A stretch of DNA of 46,504 nt from Priapulus caudatus (Eukaryota; Priapulida; Priapulimorpha; Priapulimorphida; Priapulidae): NCBI RefSeq assembly GCF_000485595.1, contig NW_014577223.1:153164-199667 (forward strand), written 5' to 3'. Positions 11,723 through 23,151 of the stretch are shown here, in pieces. The notes under the pieces are model-generated. The model made no database searches. It was not told the origin of the DNA and saw only the letters and a program-made list of their open reading frames with translations. Position numbers and translations under genes: made by a program. Positions within the stretch are counted from its first letter, which is position 1. Each line of letters begins with the position of its first letter.

Positions 11723-14437
11723 GATCACATGAATAGAGATCCTATAATATTACAAAGATATTCCACATGGATCTACGGATATTATCCGTACGGGCAGAGC
11801 AGGTAGCCTATACTACTCGTGAAATAATTTCTTCGTGAAATTCTTAATCACGAGAAGCTTCGATTACGTGATAACAAACTGTTAACACGTGGTTATACGG
11901 TCAGTATGCAACGCGCCCCTCCCGTACTAGACCGCTCTAATCGATGCGTGTGCAGTGCATGCACATGTGTGAAGCCACCTTATGAAACGCTGCTCTCCTG
12001 GGAAGGCACATACATAACACGTGCTAGACGCCTGCAAATCACGCAGAACAACACATGTGCTGCACACATCAAACAAAACCACGCACGCCCCGCTATGCTA
12101 GAAACAACAAGCCACTTCTGCCCCGCATCCGACCGCACTTTAACACGATGCTACCAGGAGAACCACCCTGCTGCCACCCTTCCATTCTCACCTCACTCCA
12201 CCCCACCGCCCGTTGAGCACACAGCGCATGTGTGTGTGCTGGACAAACTCCGTCGATGATGGACACAGCCGAGGAAGGACCACGGCAAACAGGCAGGTGT
12301 GCAGCCAGAGTGCCTACCTGTCACCCATCAGGTATCGGCGACAGACCACCAGGCAGCCGGAGTGCTGGCCTCCCCTGTTACCAAACATTACAATCCAGGC
12401 TAGGTACATACAGACGGGTTTTACACCGACCTTTACTGAACGTTCTCGGGTTTTCTCGATTTATTTCCGACTGGCCATGCGTGCCCACCGAAATCTGATT
12501 GCTATATGCCGTGCAAAGGCGGCCTTTCACTACGCGTGTAGACAAAGTAAATGCCCGCACGTTGCGCCAACGAAATTGTCATCTTGCTGAAATTTCGAAC
12601 GTTTTGACGTGAACGACATGAAGTGCTAGTTAAGAGGTATTTACTGTAATTACAGGTAAAATGCTGGCGATGACAGGTAGGGCATTGGGGAATACATATA
12701 AGTAACCTCTACTACTATAGGACAGTACCACAGAACGGAGCCGAAAACCTACGCTAGGTCCTATGACCGGCAGAAATCAATAATGAAGCCATCGATCACA
12801 TTGGCCCACCGGGACCAGCAGTCTTGTATATATTATCCATCAACCATCTCATCTACATAATACACTGTAATTACGCACAGTGTGTTATACGCTATGTCAA
12901 TCCTGCTAGCGGCCGACCGCAAATACGCATTTCTCCAAATCAATTACTCTATTTAAGAGAGCAAGCAGTCTGATAGCGATGACCCAACAGCCAGTTCATC
13001 ACAATGATGTAGGGACTATAGGCAAGCATGCTGCAGCTGCAGCCAAGCCACTCAGCATGTTTATTATTGCTTGTATTCATTCTGAGCGGACCCGAAATGT
13101 CGACGATTTACATTCTGGGTTAACTATATGTGGTCAATCTATGACTCCGCTCCACCAATGATCAGCCGTACTAAAGAAAAATGCTGTCTGTGGGGAAGTA
13201 ATATATTACCGATATCACAGCATCACTATGCAGTACCATCAAGGATTGCCTGCAGGATTACAAAAACCTCCTTATTCTCCTTTGTAGTGGTTGAGTAAAC
13301 ACATTATTGTCATGTAACAATGACATGAGACTCAGGAAATGTACGCGAACAGCATAAATATATATTTATATAAAAATAAACTATCTTCCCGTTTCTAGCT
13401 AGATCCTCTTAGTATTAAATATCAATTGATATCTTGTATTCACATTTAGTGAAAACAAATTCTTTCCGCGTTGCACGGGCCTATTTGGCTGATGGTAATT
13501 TTACAAAGCAATAGCCTTCCTACTTTATTCAACATCATAAAATATGCAGAATATAAAACAATTTAAATTGGCAAACAATACGTTATCAGAATGTAATATA
13601 TAGTACCAAACCACAACAATAACGTGATACAACAATAAATTCGTGGTTCGTTCCTGCTGACTAAATTTCAGAACACACATTATTAAACAAAGGCAAATTA
13701 AAATTATTTAATCGATTAACTATAAGCTTTTCTGCAGGCTCAGATATCTACGGGCTGGTTGTAACAAATCTGCATATTATAATAACGGCCGTAGGGTCAC
13801 TAAATTACAACATAAAACGTTACGTATAACATTATCACTTTCAGAACTAAATAATATCTCAGAATAAATAAATACGAGAACATGTACAAAACCGTTTAAT
13901 AGGTTCTTAATAGTTTCTTCATAGTTTCTGAGCAACATTCCATTGAATAACGCAGAGGCCTATGCATATTTTGTTCAAAGCGCATTCACTGTCACAAAAC
14001 ACACTTGAAAAAAGTACATATTAGCGTAATTAAACTCATTAAACTAAAGTCGTTGTGGTGAACGTCGCTTTACATGGCTCTAGATTTCAGTGAATATCCG
14101 AAGCGAACAAAAAACTCGAACACACTGAGCGAATTATCCCGGGGGAATATGCTACGGTAATTCCCGCATGTCTACTGGCGCCCTCTTGCGTGCCTCGTTC
14201 CACTCACAGGCCTATGAGCACAGCTCGCCGCAAAATGAACGCACGTGCGCAACACTTGTGTGAGCACGTTCACACCGTCTCCACCGAGACGTTTCTGTTT
14301 TCATCGAACCACCAGCACCTCTGTTGTGAGGAAGAACGCCTCTACCGGTGAGGAGTCTCTACCGGATAGCGTGCCAGTAACAAGGAAACGACTACTTCCC
14401 GCAGACAAATTTCCAGAGACCATGGTCGTCGACGGAA
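11723..14437. other. No supported gene
   Basis: 11900-12590 is relatively GC-rich with open plus-strand frames, but none has a recognisable domain. The frame at 12979-13161 contains a short FIIAC...DDL stretch that faintly recalls a segment upstream of CXC in the repetitive family seen at 15122, too weak to call. 13200-14100 is AT-rich and empty. A CTCF-like motif (minus, CGCAAGAGGGCGCC) is at 14190-14177. Confidence 0.4.
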
Positions 14438-14445
14438 ATACCAGT
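14438..14445. repeat. Target-site duplication, left (ATACCAGT)
   Basis: Identical to 17049-17056 and immediately abutting the terminal inverted repeat. Confidence 0.85.
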
Positions 14446-14639
14446 ATGGTGGCCTAGGACTGCCATAAGGAAAATTTAAAAAAATAAAATTTAAAAAATG
14501 AAAAAAATAAAAATAAAATAAAATGAAAATAAAATGAAAAAAATAAATGAAAAAAATAAATAAAATTGAAATGTTTTTCACAGTGGCCTATCGCTGCCAT
14601 AGCCCACAATGCACTTCGTTACCTTCAGACCACAATGCA

Positions 14640-14844
14640 GCAGCCGGCTGAAAGGTGCGATAGGATATGTTTACTAAGCACTTCTAATTTTAACATATAT
14701 TTTACGATATATTAAAGAATGATGCAAAAACCCTAAAAAGTGCCCTAACCCTAACCCTAACCCTGACCCTAATTAAATTTAAAATATATGTTAAAATTAG
14801 AAGTGCCTAGTAAACATATCCTATCGCACCTTTGAGCCGGCTGC
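14640..14844. mobile_element. Nested hairpin element with telomere-like (CCCTAA)n centre
   Basis: Inverted ends GCAGCCGGCT / AGCCGGCTGC start long complementary arms (TGAAAGGTGCGATAGGATATG and so on) of about 90 bp. The centre has five CCCTAA units (14743-14772, one as CCCTGA). It is flanked by ACAATGCA at 14632-14639 and 14845-14852. The mirrored right arm of the host element has the uninterrupted site at 16890-16897, so this is an insertion into the host transposon. Confidence 0.85.
14743..14772 (-). repeat. Interstitial telomere-like repeat (TTAGGG, minus sense)
   Basis: Five hexamers with one substitution, in the loop of the nested hairpin. Another CCCTAA occurs at 14731. Confidence 0.9.
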
Positions 14845-15070
14845 ACAATGCATCGCAGTTTTAGCACGGAGTGCATTGTGGTCTATGGCAGTGATAGGCC
14901 ACTGTGAATTTAAAATAAAATAAAATGAAAATTAAAAAAAATTAAAACAAACTTGAAATGTTTTTCACAGCCATAGCCCACAATGCACTTCGACCTTTGT
15001 TACAGGTTCTGTTCCTATAGATCTATTGATAGACTCCTGATATTATGGGTGACAGGCAGAGAAAAGAAAG

Positions 15071-15076
<6 letters not shown>

Positions 15077-15119
<43 letters not shown>
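15077..15119. repeat. (GA)n microsatellite
   Basis: About 21 GA units immediately before the decayed cysteine-rich frame. Confidence 0.97.
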
Positions 15120-15121
<2 letters not shown>

Positions 15122-15122
<1 letters not shown>

Positions 15123-15540
15123 CGCAGCGATTTGTGGTACACTCATTATATGAACCGCACGAGCAGGCCTCAGTAAAGTCAACGAAGTCAGGCAACGATC
15201 TTTTCTCAGAGAAAGTGCGCACCCTCGACAACATCCCTTCCACTCAAGCATCCTTAGTACAACATGTCAGAGAGCGCTGTCTTCCATTCCAAGGTGGTTA
15301 TGTATGGGCCAGACCTGTTAAAAGAAGCCCACGTTACCGAGTGCCTCAAGATGAGGATGGCAGCGTGAAAGTGGGTCGCTGGGTGCCTTACTGACGACAC
15401 TCTCGCAAGCCAAGGACTCCTGCTATGAACTCATTCGATGTGGATGCAAAGCTGGTTGTTGAGGACGCTGCAAATGCCAGAAAGCTAATCTTACCTGCAC
15501 TGGAGTTGTGCAACTGTAGAGGCAACTGCCAACTAGCTAA
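15122..15540 (+). pseudogene. Decayed C-terminal part of a repetitive tesmin-like CXC protein
   Basis: The frame from about 15122 to 15394 contains FVVHSLYEP, LFSEKVRTLDNIPSTQASL and a QHVR..GGYVW region. After a frame change it continues CYELIRCGCKAGC, then stop, then GRCKCQKANLTC, then another frame change to LCNCRGNCQ. From memory, many animal genomes carry a multi-copy family with this layout, often annotated as uncharacterised or tesmin/TSO1-like CXC domain proteins. In them CxCK, RCKC and CNC motifs form the C-terminal cysteine cluster. Here at least one in-frame stop and two frameshifts break it. Only the C-terminal third is present, lying inside the foldback transposon. Its role is unknown: it may be a transposase-associated or captured protein. 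Confidence 0.65.
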
Positions 15541-16320
15541 TGGGATGCCTAGAGTAGCAAGTAGAAAGAGTTTAATTGACTGTGTTCAATTGCCAAGAGC
15601 CATCGTTTAATTGTTAAACAGTTTTGACCAGCTATCTCAACAGCCAAGTGTATATATACTATTGACCGCCACGTAGAGAACCCGATTAAACCCTCAAGCA
15701 AGGCGAAAGAAAAGAAATTATCAGGAGCTATATAAAATTTGTCTGCGTGGATACGTTCAAAGCCACTTAGGTTACTTAGCCTGAATGCTAAAATGAATGT
15801 GAGATGAAGCATGTAAAAGACTTTAGGCCATAATTCAGGATTGTATGGCATGTTTCATTCAGGAATGTATTTGGGATTAATTCAGGTGAAAGCTTTTTTC
15901 TATCATTAAATTGATAAAAAGATACATTGGGCCGTTCAAGTAGTGGCTAATTTAGTGCCATTGTATCTTATGTTGACATTCCACACAGGTACCCAAAGCG
16001 AGAATTCGTAAAACTGTAAAGAAGTCACGTGATCATATCTTCAACATTTTCTAGCACAGAATACCACATATGCAACTTAATATATCAGTTCCAAGTTTAT
16101 TTTTGTACTCTAAGGCCTGTTTTTAGGCAATTAAATTTTCAGCCTCGTTTCCATGTCCGCGATTTTAGGACATGCGCAGATCTCAGTCCAGAGCTTAGCC
16201 TAGCTTGGATCCATATCACAAATTGTTGTACATGCGTTAGAAGTAATTGGTGCAGTTTCATGCTTTTATCACAAAAGTGAACAATTTTGGACGGATAGCC
16301 AGCTATTACTAAGAGAGACA
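15541..16320. other. Interior of the foldback element, no gene seen
   Basis: AT-leaning unique sequence. The minus-strand frame at 15549-15851 has no recognisable product. Confidence 0.4.
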
Positions 16321-16484
16321 GACAGACGAGAGAGGTGTGCGTGTTTGTGTGTGATGTGATGACAGAGAGAGAGTTAACGAGAGACGCGGGACGTGCTGTA
16401 TGTTGTCAGGGAGAGAGGTGTGCACGCGTGTGTGTGTGTGAGAGAGAGAAACCAAAGAGGGAGTGTACGTGTGTCAGATGAGAG

Positions 16485-16520
<36 letters not shown>

Positions 16521-16680
16521 GATGAGAGCACCAGAGAGAGAGAGAGAGAGAAAAGCGAGCGTTCGGCGTGCTNNNNNNNNNNNNNNNNNNNNNNNNNCGT
16601 GTGCGTGTGCGTGTGCGTGTGCGTGTGCGTGTGTGTGTGTGTATGTGAGAGAGAGAGAGAGAGAGGTGTGCGTGTTTGTG
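16321..16680. repeat. GA / GT microsatellite block with assembly gap
   Basis: Runs of (GA)n and (GTGC)n/(GT)n surround the 25-N gap at 16573-16597. Repeat length here is not reliable. Confidence 0.9.
16573..16597. other. Assembly gap (25 N)
   Basis: Exactly 25 N, a placeholder size, between GA- and GT-rich repeats. Confidence 0.99.
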
Positions 16681-17048
16681 TTGTGTTGTCTCTCTCTGTC
16701 ACACAAAACGTGTGAAACAGAACCTGTAACAAAGGTCGAAGTGCATTGTGGGCTATGGCAGCGATAGGCCACTGTGAAAAACATTTCAATTTTGTTTTAA
16801 TTTTTTTCCCTTTTCATTTTATTTTATTTGAAATTCACAGTGGCCTATCGCTGCCATAGACCACAATGCACTCCGTGCTAAAACTGCGATGCATTGTGGT
16901 CTGAAGGTAACGAAGTGCATTGTGGGCTATGGCAGCGATAGGCCACTGTGAAAAACATTTCAATTTTGTTTTAATTTTTTTTAATTTTCATTTCATTTTC
17001 ATTTTCATTTTATTTTATTTTTTCCTTATGGCAGTCATAGGCCACCAT

Positions 17049-17056
17049 ATACCAGT
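17049..17056. repeat. Target-site duplication, right (ATACCAGT)
   Basis: Identical to 14438-14445. The match stops at exactly 8 bp. Confidence 0.85.
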
Positions 17057-18820
17057 CCGTAAACTCAGGGCGCAATATCAGCGCGGTCCGTAGAGACAGC
17101 AACAGCACGGCTGCGTTCTGCGGCTGATTTGCGATCATCGCCGCACTTATCACGGCGTGATATTTGCCCACAAAGCAGGTGGGGGGAGGGAATCAAACAA
17201 GGGCAAGGTTCTGCGAACATAGGGAGACGGAGGCGAAACGGTGTTTGCATGTTTTCCTTTCGTAAAATCTTCGGTCGCCACTCTTCGGCTCGCGGTAGCT
17301 TGAAACTATTACATGTCCATCTTGAAGCCACCACCTACCCATCGAACACGATTCATGCATCGCATAGCCTTTGTAGTACTGTAAGAACACGATCCTATCT
17401 CGGCGCTTTATACACAACCACGTACAAACGCGCCGTGGACATCGACAGATGTCTCCCGAAACGTTCCGAAAGATAATTTCCATTTTAAAATTGAAATTCT
17501 CGATGCGGCGAGCTCTGGAGAAGGCAATTATTTGGGCTTAGAGGAGAAGCTGGCTTTAGGAAATCGAGACGCCGAGACTCGCGCTCCTCGTGACTCACAT
17601 CTTCCTGATTATGAACAGCACACCGCACATGCTTCGCCTGCTCTCGCCTTTCTCCGGTACCAGTGCCTGCTCTCGCCTTTCTCCGGTACCAGTGCCTGCC
17701 CTGTGCCTATATACTCCGCGTGCCAGTGACCGGACTCGCAGCGAATTAACAGAATCCCGGCTGCCGTACGTTGTAGACATGTTTGTATTCTCGCCACGAA
17801 AATCTCTAATAATAATCCCCGTCGGGACATGGCACGACCGACTGACAACGGTATTGTGCTTGCCGTGAGGGGCAGTGGCATCATGATTAAGCCTGCCCCG
17901 CGAAAGCAGCAAGTTTACTACACCTACTACATTCTTTAACATTTCACGTGGCAATGTCTGGAATGGTTAGGCTGACCTATAGAAGTTTGTATTCTGTTGC
18001 AATTCTCGCTTTAATGATAACTGAATAATTGACACTATATAATAATAATAATACAAAGTCTGCGCTAACTACTGTCGCGATGAGTCGTCAAACCTATATA
18101 CGACCCAATTCATGTAGTTTACAATATACATACAGAATAACATCCCAATTAAGTACTACTACATCGTCAGCCCTTTCTACTACGACGTCTCGTGATGTAC
18201 TAACATCAGGGGTGTATAATAATAGATTATAATCTATAACTATACACTCCTGCTAACATGACATCTCGGTACCCGTGACAATTTTGCAATGTCTAATGGG
18301 TCGCTAGATGTGAGGATTGGGCGTAATACAAGCAGCTCTACATGCTCATCTATCTATCTAGATGAGCATCCACTTCACAGATAAGGAACGGTGTGAGATT
18401 ACAGAGAAGGCATTCCTACTCCAATTTTATTCCTATTCCAAGCATAAATGGAATTTGTGGATACTTACATAATATGCGCGATGTTATTACACGAACTGCT
18501 TTTTTAAATAAAAACACGAGAAATCGCAACTACGTACTTGCCATGGGCATTTACGACTGTGGAATAGGCAATGTGTTTTCTTACCGTGGATCTTGTTTGA
18601 TTTACGAAATTCAACACGCCTGCAGCTGGCCTCTGACGCTGGGTAGCCTCACACTTCATGCGTATGCACAGCTGACTGTGCGAAGCACTGACATGTAGTT
18701 TTTCCTTACCCCAGATGCAGCTTTCTATCGGCTGACATCAACACCACAGACTAAAGCGTCGATGTATGAGTATATAATATATATTGCCTCATGTTTCACA
18801 TCGTATCTTTCCACTAATGT
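17057..18820. other. No gene seen; contains a 29-bp tandem duplication
   Basis: CTCTCGCCTTTCTCCGGTAC plus nine bases is repeated twice head to tail (17641-17698). A hairpin (GATGCTCATCTA class) lies near 18340-18369. Open frames at 17129-17476 and 18393-18698 are unrecognised. Confidence 0.45.
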
Positions 18821-18827
18821 AATATAT

Positions 18828-18913
18828 CAGGAGTAGATAAAGGGAATTCCCTTTATCTTCTTATATTATTCTTATCTTCTTTTTCCCCTTATATTCCCTT
18901 TTATCTACTCCTG
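18828..18913. mobile_element. 86-bp hairpin element with TSD
   Basis: Inverted ends CAGGAGTAGATAAAGGGAAT / complement, flanked by AATATAT at 18821-18827 and 18914-18920. Short, non-coding and MITE-like. The duplication is AT-rich, so its exact length is uncertain. Confidence 0.7.
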
Positions 18914-18920
18914 AATATAT

Positions 18921-19571
18921 GTAATATCGCACCTAATTCCACTGAGAAATTGTCAAATTCTCTCTCATTCTCCAATTTCCATTTCTCCAATTTTAAACTT
19001 CGGAAAATGTGAAACAAATTTTAGTTCCATCCCATTCGATCTGTATTTTGCAGCGAATGACACAGCTACAAGCAGCTTATCGTGTTTCTTCGTATGCACC
19101 GCATCTGAAATGGACCCATCCCTGAGAAATACCGCGTTTAAAGCAGCTAGGCGCAGAGCGCTGCACGCAACGCCGAGCAAACAGCATCTACGTACGTTCG
19201 TGACGTCAGATGGAACTGAAACTTCAGCATCACATGTGCTGTAGCATCCTCATTGTTTAGTACCAAGGCTTCAGAGCAGCAAACATAGACACATCTGTGC
19301 GGCAGCTGCCCTGCCCGTGCCACGTATACGAACTTCCCACGCTCGTTTATTAATGCCCTGTGCTAAGTGCTCATTATTACGAATCTATTCAATATTTATG
19401 ATAATGACAAACGATGGTAATACATGGAAATAAGGATAACAGTCCATTGTTTTCTGGATTTTTCAGCCACAGGAGAAACGCATCATACTTGAGAGATATA
19501 ATCATAATATAGTCATAATCATTATATAATTTTTTTAAATTTGAATGCATACCTTCGCCACATTTACAATT
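18921..19571. other. No gene seen
   Basis: Mixed AT-rich sequence without recognisable frames or repeats. Confidence 0.45.
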
Positions 19572-19862
19572 TCACACTTTTTTTTCTGGATTTGACACAG
19601 TTCTGATCTCTCGATGGCCCAGTATGGCTCCTGCATGTACATCGTAAACAACGCATCTTTTCACATTTTCAGCAATATGATCCAAATGCATATTGTTGCC
19701 ACCGCATCCAATGTAGCAAATTGGTCTAATTATGCTCACTTGACAGCCTACTGGGACGTTTTGCTCGCATAATGCGATACAATCCTTACGTAAAGGGGGA
19801 CATTTTGGCAGATGTTGCATTGGACCAGTACTCCGGTGAGCCTGACAGACAATGGTAACCAT
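19572..19862 (-). other. Unidentified open frame, possibly a decayed coding fragment
   Basis: ATG at 19862. The frame has 96 codons with balanced, non-repetitive amino-acid content (for example CALCEQNVPVGCQVSIIRP and HAGAILGHREIRTVS), unlike the microsatellite frames around it. Upstream in another frame (about 19870-20030, minus) the pieces CPRNNRWELPTHSS and WQVSPNGYHCL also look protein-like, interrupted by a stop. I recognise no family. It could be a transposon-gene remnant or chance. Confidence 0.2.
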
Positions 19863-21478
19863 TAGGCGACACTTGCCAAGTTTCTAGTTCTCGCCCCGTT
19901 CTATTCTTCAGATTGGTTGGACATGCTTGTTCCTGTCACGTTGTTGATGAATGAGTGGGTAGCTCCCATCTGTTGTTACGTGGACAAATCAAACGGTCTG
20001 GATTAGTGTGTCCAGGCACTGCTCCAAGTTCACTAGGTCATTGCGCAAACCCGAGAAGGATTTGTGATTTAGTGAAGTGATTCTGGTTTCTTTAATTTGG
20101 TTCATATACTTTATTAAACCTGCTATACCAGAAATTCAAAGAAATAAAACAACCTATTTGCGCTTCATGTAAACGCTTATTTCTACAGTACCACTTTACA
20201 AACATTTAATATTCAATGTTTCTGCTCAAGAATATTTCTTGTGAAATCTTATATGAAAACTATAATATATATATTATTACACACACAGACAAATGTATGT
20301 ATATATATATCCATCTTTCCATAATATAAGTCTATTATTGAATTATCTGGTGATAGGCTTAAATTACAAATACTATTTAATTTTGAAATTAAATATCGAC
20401 CTTGACATCATAATCCTAATCGCCTTAGAAAATTTCTACGAGCGTCCAGGAATGAGTCTTAATTGTGTGTATTCAGTTGGTTTAGTTTTTGCACCAAAGA
20501 AATCGCAATACCTTACAGTGAGTTACAGACGGTTAGTGCATGATCACTACTGCACACTGTACGCATGCAGCAAATCCCCCTTACTCCCCCAACCTAAACA
20601 TCCCGCTGGAATTTACAAACAGTTTCATTATCTGCGGCGCTGGCATCGTAGTAAATGCATTAACATTGCTGGCCTGACAGAGTCCCCCATCTCCCATCAT
20701 GACTAACGAGTAACGACATCTGATGTGATTGCCATTACCACATTGCACCCCCAGGCAATACTTGTCTTCATTCCGTACAGCTGAAAGGCATTTGTATGGT
20801 ATAACCTACAGCCAGAAGCAAACGTGTACGCGTACTCTGACATCGGCAGCGGGCCTTCCAAAGGGAGGTTGCACACATGAAACAGTCATTAAATACGACC
20901 TTCCATGTCGTTCATGTTGAGTTGTGCGCTACTATTTAGAGGTTGGTCATTGGTCAAGGCTGAACCACCGGTCACTGAATGCGGGTATATTTGGCAGCCT
21001 GCCGAGTTGCGATGATTGTTGACTATTTTAACAGCTGACCACGTGCTGGCCCAACGTGAGCGTACTGCTGGAGCCTGCATGTGGCTGACCTCCTCACTAA
21101 GTGAGCATCAGGACGGACATGCACTGATATACCACTGAATCTGGGGATGAAACGTAACAAGCTAGGTTCCGGCTTCCACCCTTTTTGTTAAATACGCCTC
21201 TCTGTTCCTGCATGTTTATTCTCATCCACAATTTTCTCCCCATCCTGCCTTCACTCCCAGCACACCTCAACACTCGGAAACATTGGATGTTAACACACAT
21301 AGATATAAGCATTGAAACGCTATATAAAACCACCCACAGGCACTTAGAACGTCTCAATAAAAAACATAATGGTAAATAAACACGAAATGTACCAAAGTCT
21401 TAATGTTTCTCTACTCTATTTCGCCTATAATCACCTGTAAATGCCGGTCAAATGCTCATCAGCAACACACAAGTACAC
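19863..21478. other. No supported gene
   Basis: AT-rich around 20080-20420, then mixed. The plus-strand frame at 20293-20706 has no recognisable product. Confidence 0.4.
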
Positions 21479-21599
21479 CGAACGCCCGCCCGCGCTGTGC
21501 TGCGTGCACAAACATGAACGCCCGCCCGCGCTGTGCTGCGCGCACAAACAACATGAACGCCCGCCCGCGCTGTGCTGCGTGCACAAACAACATGAATAA
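21479..21599. repeat. Minisatellite, three units of about 40 bp
   Basis: Three copies of CGCCCGCCCGCGCTGTGCTG followed by CGYGCACAAAC and a short ATGAA spacer. GC-rich and very similar to each other. Confidence 0.92.
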
Positions 21600-21602
21600 A
21601 AG

Positions 21603-21648
21603 ATAAATGAATGAATGAATGAATGAATGAATGAATGAATGAAATGAG
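21603..21648. repeat. (GAAT)n microsatellite
   Basis: About ten ATGA/GAAT tetramers directly following the minisatellite. Confidence 0.95.
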
Positions 21649-23001
21649 AATGAATAACAACATAAACTCTCTTATTCACGTTCCAAGTGCCTGTGATAAA
21701 ACCGACTTTGTTCTCCGCAGAACAGCAGAGATTTGCAGAAATTTTTCCCATTTATGACTTATAAATTACTAAACAGGCTGCGAGACTATAACGTCAATAC
21801 ACACTTCGAACCACTTGTCAGTAGACAATACCCACCTCACTTCGACATAAACGCAATTTATGACAAATAATAACAAAACATAACAAATAAATTATTCGTA
21901 TACTATTGTACATTTGATCGAACTTTGACACTATGGCCGCTAGGCTGGGGATGTAACTATGCAACGATGCAAGCTATTCTGTACTTCTAGGCTACTATAC
22001 TCTATAGTAAACTATTGCCGCCAGGCCATCGTGGCCATTAACGGTACTTCACAGCAGCATAATAGCTGACAAGTTGCCTTACGAATGTGAATGTCTGTAT
22101 GCGTGCGCGTGTGAGCAGCCCGGACAGTGCCAGCCTCCACACATACAGCATACATACAGCATCCCTACAGAGAATAGCCACAGATCAATCAATATGCCAC
22201 GTAGTGTAAAGGGGGCCGCTGCTGTATAATGCTGCCTGCATGCGTGTATGCGTGCGTGCACGCGCGCGTATGCGCGAACCCAACTTAGCAATGGGAACGG
22301 ACGAAACTTTCGGGGTTGTTCATTTTCGAGTAACGGTACATGACTGCCACGCGTATGCATTGCTTGCTCGCCACTTATTTGAGAAATATTTACAGCTGAA
22401 TCTGTGCCATTGTGATCAGTAGCGCCACGAGCGTGCTACTAGCTGGCAGCACATGCGCGCCTGTCTGTACCCACCGCACCCTCGCAATGCGACGTTACCT
22501 CATCGCACGCCAACGCTAACTGTTTCGCTTATTGAATGAGTACCGATAACCAAATCTACACGTCGAGCCTTCCCATGTAACATTAGGCCGCAATTACGAC
22601 TACAGATGCAAGTGACAGTTCCCGAGAGTAGGTGTATGACTCAGAGATTTTCTGATAATGACTGATCTGACGCCAGTGGCTACAGAAATCAATTGCAACC
22701 GACTAATAGCCAAACGCATTCATTACTGCACTTGTATATATATATATACAGTGCGCCTTACACCATACTCTACCACGTTGTGCATCACTAATGTGTATGC
22801 ATAATCGGAAGATCTAAAGACACGAAATCTTAAACACGCATCTCGAGCTTAAAGAAAATCATCACTTGAAATCGACATAGTCATATATATCGGGTAAATC
22901 ACCGCGGATCTGGAAGAGTAGAAGGGAGTTTTCGCCACTGGCCGAGATATGTTACTGTAAAAACATTTCAACAGTGCGAACGATAGCAAGTATATAGAAT
23001 A
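21649..23001. other. No gene seen
   Basis: Intronic-type DNA. A small hairpin (GCACTTGTATATATATATAC with its complement) lies at about 22729-22756. Confidence 0.45.
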
Positions 23002-23077
23002 TTAGCTCTAGTACTATAGCCCGCGTACAGTTGCCGCTGGTGGCAACTGTACGCGGGCTATAGAGTACTAGAGCTAA
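23002..23077. repeat. Perfect-arm palindrome, AGCTCTAG family
   Basis: The left arm TTAGCTCTAGTAC, TATAGCCCGCGTACAGTTGCC pairs with its complement after a six-base loop. The arms differ only by a CT insertion. It shares AGCTCTAGNACTATAGCCC with the elements at 23152-23248 and 27350-27407. Confidence 0.85.
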
Positions 23078-23151
23078 TAGAATATATATGCAAAATCTAT
23101 GTCTTCACCCATGAATGTACGGTACCAACGACGTTGGTGCCTGCAAAGCCC

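Larger units (their letters stand above)
14446..17048. mobile_element. 2.6 kb foldback-type DNA transposon with 8-bp target duplications
   Basis: Terminal inverted repeats start ATGGTGGCCTAGGACTGCC on the left and ATGGTGGCCTATGACTGCC on the right (complement). They are flanked by perfect 8-bp direct repeats ATACCAGT at 14438-14445 and 17049-17056. Inverted arms extend inward: 14446-15013 (about 355 bp without a nested insertion) mirrors 16716-17048. Each arm carries several copies of the motif CAGTGGCCTATCGCTGCCAT in both orientations, separated by A/T-rich spacers. The interior holds GA/GT microsatellites, an assembly gap, and a decayed cysteine-rich reading frame. An 8-bp duplication suits hAT- or P-type superfamilies, but the family is not identified. 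Confidence 0.85.

Noticed and set aside
12979-13161. Possible second fragment of the CXC-linked repetitive protein (FIIAC...DDL stretch)
   Set aside because: The resemblance is short and from memory only, with no flanking motifs of the family.
21479-21599. CRISPR-like array
   Set aside because: Three adjacent GC-rich units with almost no spacer variation, in animal-type DNA. This is a minisatellite.
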